From Helopsaltes ochotensis (taxonomy: Eukaryota; Chordata; Aves; Passeriformes; Locustellidae), in the NCBI GenBank assembly GCA_013400155.1, contig VXBM01000133.1, forward strand, positions 310,001-374,000: a stretch of DNA of 64,000 nt. Direction: 5' to 3'. The notes below the pieces were generated by a model that was not told where the DNA came from, did no database searches, and was given only the letters and a program-made list of their open reading frames with translations. Every line of letters begins with the position of its first letter. The first letter of the stretch is position 1. A program made the translations under genes and the position numbers. Positions 58,861-64,000 of this stretch are shown piece by piece.

Positions 58861-60949
58861 TGAAAACGAACCCTAAAATCTGGTGCATTTATCTGCTTTT
58901 AAGCTAGGCAGAAGCAAAGATTGGGATATATCTTTTAAATAAGCTCCCAGAATAAGCTTTGGGCAACTATCCAGTGGTTCTCACACCAACAAGGCAACAT
59001 AAGTCTCTTCTATGCTTACGGGAATATCACTGCCAAACCATAACCTAGGGTTTTCATCTGCTAAAGGTGATGTCCAGCCCGTAACTTTGCTTCCTTGCCC
59101 TGGCACATCAGGCACTCCTGCCTTCTCTGGGAGGCAGGGATTTATGTTCTCAGAATGTCAAGCTCAGGAAGTGCTGAGGCACAGGTTCATTTTCTCCTTG
59201 TAGGAAACCTTTCAGTGGACAGCAGTGTGTGCTCTAACACTGAGTATTGCTAAACTTCTCATTTTCACTCCAGTCTGTTCCTGGAGTGGGGACATCTTCT
59301 CCAGGTCAGCTCAAAATGAGTTTGTGGTAAGTGACATTGTTGTGACAGCTGTGTCTTGGCTGCCATGGGGCAAAGCTGTCTGTGCATGGCAGTGGCCAAC
59401 AGCTGCTCCAGAGGGCTCGTCTCCATGCCACGGAGAGAGGCTTTCTAGGAGGTAGTTTAACAAAGATTAATTGCAAGAATGAAGTGTCAGGTTCTTGTCT
59501 GGCTTTTGGACACTGTGTCCAAGAGGGCAGAGGGCACTGAGTATCCACGAAACTCTCCACAGACGGGCAAGGGAGTTGAACAAAGAGTTGCAGAGCAAGG
59601 GTCCCTTGTGCATTGTTGAGCATAGGGTGTTGTAATGGCATTGCAGAAAAGGGTTGGGAAGTTCTGTTGGTGAAAAATGGGAAGGCTTTGCCTTGATAGC
59701 AGCTCCCTGTCCTGTGGCTGGGCAACTCTGAGGGTGAGACCAGCGCTTTACATGCTTCCTGCTTGCCTAGACCTGCCTCTGAGGTGGGTTAGTACCCCTC
59801 ACTCCTGCCCCCCTTTCCCAGTCCCAGACCCATTTTACCCCAAGAACTACTACTCCTCCCTAAATGTGTTATATATGAAAGTATCCAATGGGAAAATCAT
59901 CTGCAATTACCAGAATACTTTTTTCATTGACGAATCTCAGCTTGGAATATGGAGTACAAGACATAAAAGACTGATAGAATAGAGCTTGATTGATAGCTGG
60001 CATGATTGCAAAACTACAGTACCTGCATCCAGCTAGCTATAAATTGTACCACAGTGCCTATCAGCCAGCTTCTCTTGAAACATTTGATTAGAGCTTCTTT
60101 CAGCTACCCTTGGCCCTCCCCAGCTGCTAGGGAAAGGGCTTTTGTGTGAACAAACCTTATGTGATTTGAGCTGAAATCGTGTCCTAAATATTTGAAGTGA
60201 CATGAATTGAACACCCACATCTTTTTTTTGGTGGTCCTGAAACTGGCTACTAGAACTGTTTTGCAAAATGACTGAGAGTTCAATAGCCAAGGCATAAAAG
60301 TTGCTTGCCTGAAATAAAAGGACAGAAGTGCCACAATATTATTTGCTGAAGGACTTTTTTTTCCCTTATTTTGGTTTTCATCTGGCTACTGCCACAGGCA
60401 TTCAAGCAAAATTAAGGATTTTTATTGTATCCCACATCCTGGCATCTCTGGGAAAGAAGGCATCTGGTTTCTACACTGGGTTGAAACCTGGCTGCCCTTG
60501 TGTCTCATTGGGAAGCCCCATGGTGATGTCACAGAGGCATTTAAGAGCTGAGACACAGCACTCAGGAGCTCGAGCATCATTCCATGCTCACCAGGCAACT
60601 CTGGTGCCTTCGCATGGCACATCACTGTGACATCGACGTAGCAAGTTGTTCCTTCCATGGCAACACTTCCTTGGGGACTGTCTCCACTGGGCTTTCAGGC
60701 ATGCTGTAGTGGGGCAAGGAGAATTGCCCTGTCCCCCAGAGGAGGTCATCAGCAGAACAGGGAACTGAACCCCACACAGGTTGCTGTATCCTGCCTTGCC
60801 CTTTCCCCTCTGGAGAGCGAGCTCCGGGCTGAAGAGCATCCAACCGATGTGAATGTGAGTCACGTTCTGCTAAGCTGTGCACCTATGTGAGAGTACTGCC
60901 AAGTTTAAATGACAATGGGCAGAGACCTCCCACACAGAGCTGTCAGAGT

Positions 60950-60985
60950 AGCATTTATTTATATATTTATGTATTTATATATTCT
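60950..60985. repeat. AT-rich (TTTA)-like tract
   Basis: Irregular TTTA, TATA and GTA units over about 35 bases. Confidence 0.8.
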
Positions 60986-62129
60986 CTTTTTCGATAATTC
61001 AGTTTAAATCAATGTGACACACACTGGTATGTTTTCCAGTATAAATCAACACCAAAATATAGTTCTGTCCTTGTTATGTGTACGGGCTGGTATATCCCTC
61101 TGCTTGGCAGAGACGGCTCCAGGGGCCTGACAATGAAACTTGCCTTGGGGGAACACTTTTGCATTCACTTCCCAAATTGTCTATTGCCTCTGCAAGCACT
61201 TTTTCTTTTACTAATGAGAATAATAAGCTTTTACGCAGAGGCACTTGCAACATGTGTTTACTGCTGTGAAAGAATTTAGATAGAGGCTTAAAGGAAAGCA
61301 AAATAGGGTATTGTCTAGGATATCTCCTTGAGAACAATGTCAGTTTAAGTAAGGGAACTCAGGATTGTTGAGTATACTTGAACTTGGTTGTGGGATTCTT
61401 TTGATGGAAGCAGAAATGAAATAAAACCACTTAGAGGCTTTGAATCAAAATGCTGGCTACATTTGGCAGAAATCTGTGAATCAAATTATTCTGGTATTTG
61501 TAGCTATTAAGAAAAACCTGAATACATTTCTCAATGCTTGATTTCTTTTAGTATTTGAATGGGAAAGGAAGTAAGTGCACTCTATTTCCATGGAACAGAA
61601 CTGCAGAGGAAGGAAAGGATTTTCACAAGCTGAATCAAAGGACCGGTGTCCAGCTTGAGGCGCCCAATTCTTTTTCTGACTCCTGCTTTTCGCAGTACTC
61701 ATGAGTTTCCATATCAGGACCCCAAACTGATGACATTACAGCGTGACACTCACGCGATATGAGAGGAGAGCACAAGGATTTAGAAGGGAGAATGATGGGT
61801 TTGCCTTTTTCCTTGCAAAACCCTTTTGCAGCCCTTGATGGATCTCTTCCAAATGAAAAGATGCAGGGCCAGAAAGGGCTTACTGGCTGGTTTTCTTATG
61901 GTAAATAGGGCAAATCAGCTGCAACCCACTGAGAGCAGTGTGGAGCAGATGAAGGGAAAATTATAACAACTTTAACAGCCTGTCATAGCTATGTCAAGGA
62001 GAGCTTTCCTCAAGGATCTTTGGGATGATGCAATGGGCAGAGCAGTGAGGGAAGACGCAGCAAACCCTATAGAAATTGGGCTGTGGCCTCGTGCCCTCAT
62101 GCCCACAGGAAGTGACTTGTTCAGCACAG

Positions 62130-62470
62130 TTTATAATCCTGATGTGCTTTCTAGGCACTCCAGCTCCAGGAAGGTGCAGACAAATCAGAGAGAATCTGCA
62201 GAAGCACAGCTAGCCTGATTAAAGGGCTGAAGGATTGACTTATTAGGGAAGAAGATTAAAGGAACTAAATATGTCGAGGTTGGCTAAGTAGCAACTTAAG
62301 ACGGGACATGAATGATAACAATCTACCCAGCTTCTGAAGAATTCAAACAGCTGGGAGGGAGAAAGAAAAGGAGGAATTGAGAAGTCTGGTTCAAGGGGTG
62401 ACCGGTAACTGACTGAGCATGCAATACTTTTGGTCAAATAGCAAAAGAAGAAAAAAAAATCCAAATCAAA
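62130..62470 (+). mobile_element. old CR1-type LINE fragment, sense
   Basis: 'aggaaggtgcagacaaatcag' (62168) corresponds to the usual 'AAAGATGTGGACAAATTGGA' block. It is followed by 'cctgattaaagggctgaagg' (62214), 'gaagattaaaggaactaaat' (62251), 'cgggacatgaatgataacaa' (62302) and 'ttcaaacagctgggagggag' (62342). The order matches the C-terminal CR1 ORF2 segment 'KVDKLERVQRRA...MIKGLE...ERLKEL'. Frameshifts and stops are present. The right end is marked by 'tttggtcaaatagcaaaaga' and an A9 run near 62451, where similarity is lost. Confidence 0.75.
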
Positions 62471-64000
62471 ATCCTAGATAGCTGATGGATACCTAAAAGG
62501 AAATAACAGACACTGAACTGAGTTGCATTTTACATAGATGTCTGTGGTGTGAGCTGAGCCCTGTGGTTGAGTATTTTCCTGTGTCTTGGCTGTAGTCCAT
62601 CGGTGCTCCAGTCCCTGCCATGTCTGTCAATAATTGCTCCTCCTCAGAGCATGGCTACTAACACATGCAAGGGCTAGAGTGAGAAGTCTGTGCTGGGCAC
62701 TCCATCCTCATTGAGGGCATATCTAGGAGGAGCAGAAAACAGGAGCTGAGCTGCTGATGTGGGGTGGGGAGGCTGCTCAAGAGCGCCTCCCGTTCCGGTC
62801 ATTGTGGGGATGTGAAGTACTTAAATGTGCCGATAGCTTTGTACCTTTAACCTGCCAGTAGGATCAGGAATCAGATTAAAGATTTCACCTCCTCCTCTTT
62901 CCCTCCCTGCAAGTTGCATGGCCATTGCACAGAGCATGTGCTTAGCTGCCAGAAATTCTGCATGTTGAGAAACTTACTCTAAAGGCAGCGTGAAATGGAG
63001 GTGTCAGAAAGCTTCGTGCTGCTAATTAAGTTGGTGTGCACGGAAACATAACTGTTGTCAGGGTTTAATTCTGTATCGTGCCTTAAAGCTCTGTTGATGC
63101 AGCTCTCTCCTCCTGCCCTGCAGCCTCCCAGATCTCCTCACCCAGCACTTCTCTTGACAGCTCTGCTTATGCCCTTGTTCTCCAACCACTGCTGCATTTC
63201 ATCCCTTACCCTGTGTAGGTGAGCTTCACCAGAAAAAGCCCCTAGCACATCCTCTGGGTTCTCTGCTCCCCTCTTGCTTAACACATCTCCCACAGTGGTA
63301 TTTCCCAGCCTTACCCTACAAGGATGATGACAAGCTGACTCTTGGAAAGGTCCCTTGCTTTGTTGCTGGTAAACTCGAGACAGGTCCATGGAGAAACTGA
63401 ATATATATATGTTTTGGAAAAGTGCCAGAGAGCTGGGCCTTGGCAGGGAAACACCTGGGCTAGACTGTGTTCCAAAACAAGGTCCCTCAGGCACAGGTTT
63501 CACTCGTGTCTGTGGAAGTCAGGTGCAAACAGACAGTGTAATTTGCAGAGAAGAGGGAGGTTGCTGTATTTGTGTCCTCAGTAATAGGTGGCACGAAGCC
63601 CAGAGGAGGTGGCATTCCTTGCAGTACACTTGGGTTCCCAGCCCTCAGCCCCTGTCTGTGCAGGCAGGCTCCCTGGAAAGGATGAGGCTGCATCTCCTTT
63701 CTGTGCTGTGGAGGTGGGGCTTCTTCAGCCCCGGCTCTGCTCTGCTAGCCCCTCCTCGCTGCGGTCAAGGCTCGTGGATTTAGTGATGATCCAGCACTAG
63801 CTACATTGCAGAGGGCAGTGGTGGCTTGACCTTGTGGCATGCTCTATAGGTGTTCATAGTCTGATCTCCACAAGGTATGGATTTACCAGAATGGGAAGAG
63901 CTGTAAGGAGGGCTTCCTGCCACATAACCAGCACGAGCTGTATGTGTTGCCTCATTTTGTGGGGCTCTATAGTCCTTCCACTGAGTCCAGGGCCTGGGAC
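62471..64000. other. non-coding stretch, no gene seen
   Basis: Ordinary sequence without a recognised gene or repeat. The largest frames (121 codons at 63138-63503 minus; 131 codons at 63388-63783 plus) overlap on opposite strands and contain no known domain. A short TA array lies at about 63401-63411. Confidence 0.6.

Larger units (their letters stand above)
57465..62129. other. non-coding stretch, no gene seen
   Basis: No gene recognised. A homeodomain-core-rich block (58735-58860) and an AT tract (60950-60985) are listed separately. 'ttttaattagttacgtggtg' around 57843, followed by 'gataattaaatag', is another TAAT-rich spot. The 139-codon frame at 59306-59725 (minus) overlaps other frames and has no known domain. 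Confidence 0.57.

Noticed and set aside
59306..59725. 139-codon minus-strand frame
   Set aside because: No known domain, and other frames overlap it. It looks like a chance frame.
1..64000. CRISPR array, bacterial operon, integrated virus or other coherent system
   Set aside because: No regularly spaced repeats, no long coding frames, and no retroviral or viral protein signatures were recognised. Composition and repeats are those of vertebrate nuclear DNA.

Overview
This window looks like non-coding vertebrate DNA, most probably from a bird. The clearest evidence is a set of CR1 LINE fragments. Some are antisense 3' ends of the type common in bird genomes (18004-18190, 41414-41895, 57397-57464). 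Others are much older and decayed, of the kind shared by birds, turtles and crocodilians. There are also a few ancient MIR-like SINE remnants, no young SINE or L1 copies, and low overall repeat density. All repeat calls rest on recognition of family signatures, not on a search. Base composition is moderate with CpG depletion, and there is one 10-N assembly gap at 5895-5904.

I see no protein-coding gene. Open reading frames are all short (the longest is 168 codons, at 19545-20051). They follow base composition such as C-rich or T-rich tracts, overlap in several frames, and show no domain I recognise. A single short exon of an unknown gene cannot be excluded, because vertebrate exons are often below 150 bases and I cannot measure conservation. 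The window is therefore best read as an intergenic region or a large intron.

Layout. From 1 to about 12.2 kb lie an old sense CR1 (3415-3890), the gap, an antisense MIR-like SINE (7435-7645), an old antisense CR1 (8815-9425) beside a T22 tract, and the best-preserved MIR-like SINE (11915-12150). From 12.2 to 18 kb there are low-complexity tracts, including a 101-base run made only of G and T (13314-13414). From 18 to 34 kb there is a young-looking CR1 end (18004-18190), a TAAT-rich block (22665-22835), a decayed antisense LINE (25960-26760) carrying a small inverted-repeat element (26103-26253), another SINE (29490-29685) and a tRNA-like remnant (34096-34199). From 34 to 47.7 kb there is a longer antisense CR1 (41414-41895), a CpG-rich patch (43076-43331) and a pure T49 run (45934-45982). 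From 47.75 to 49.5 kb two old CR1 copies lie head to tail in the same orientation. The rest has scattered remnants, the last being a CR1 piece at 62130-62470.

Several AT-rich blocks with clustered TAAT motifs, and GC-rich blocks with retained CpGs, look like the conserved non-coding or enhancer elements found around developmental genes. They are offered as candidates only. I found no CRISPR array, operon, gene cluster or other coherent new biological system, and do not claim one.
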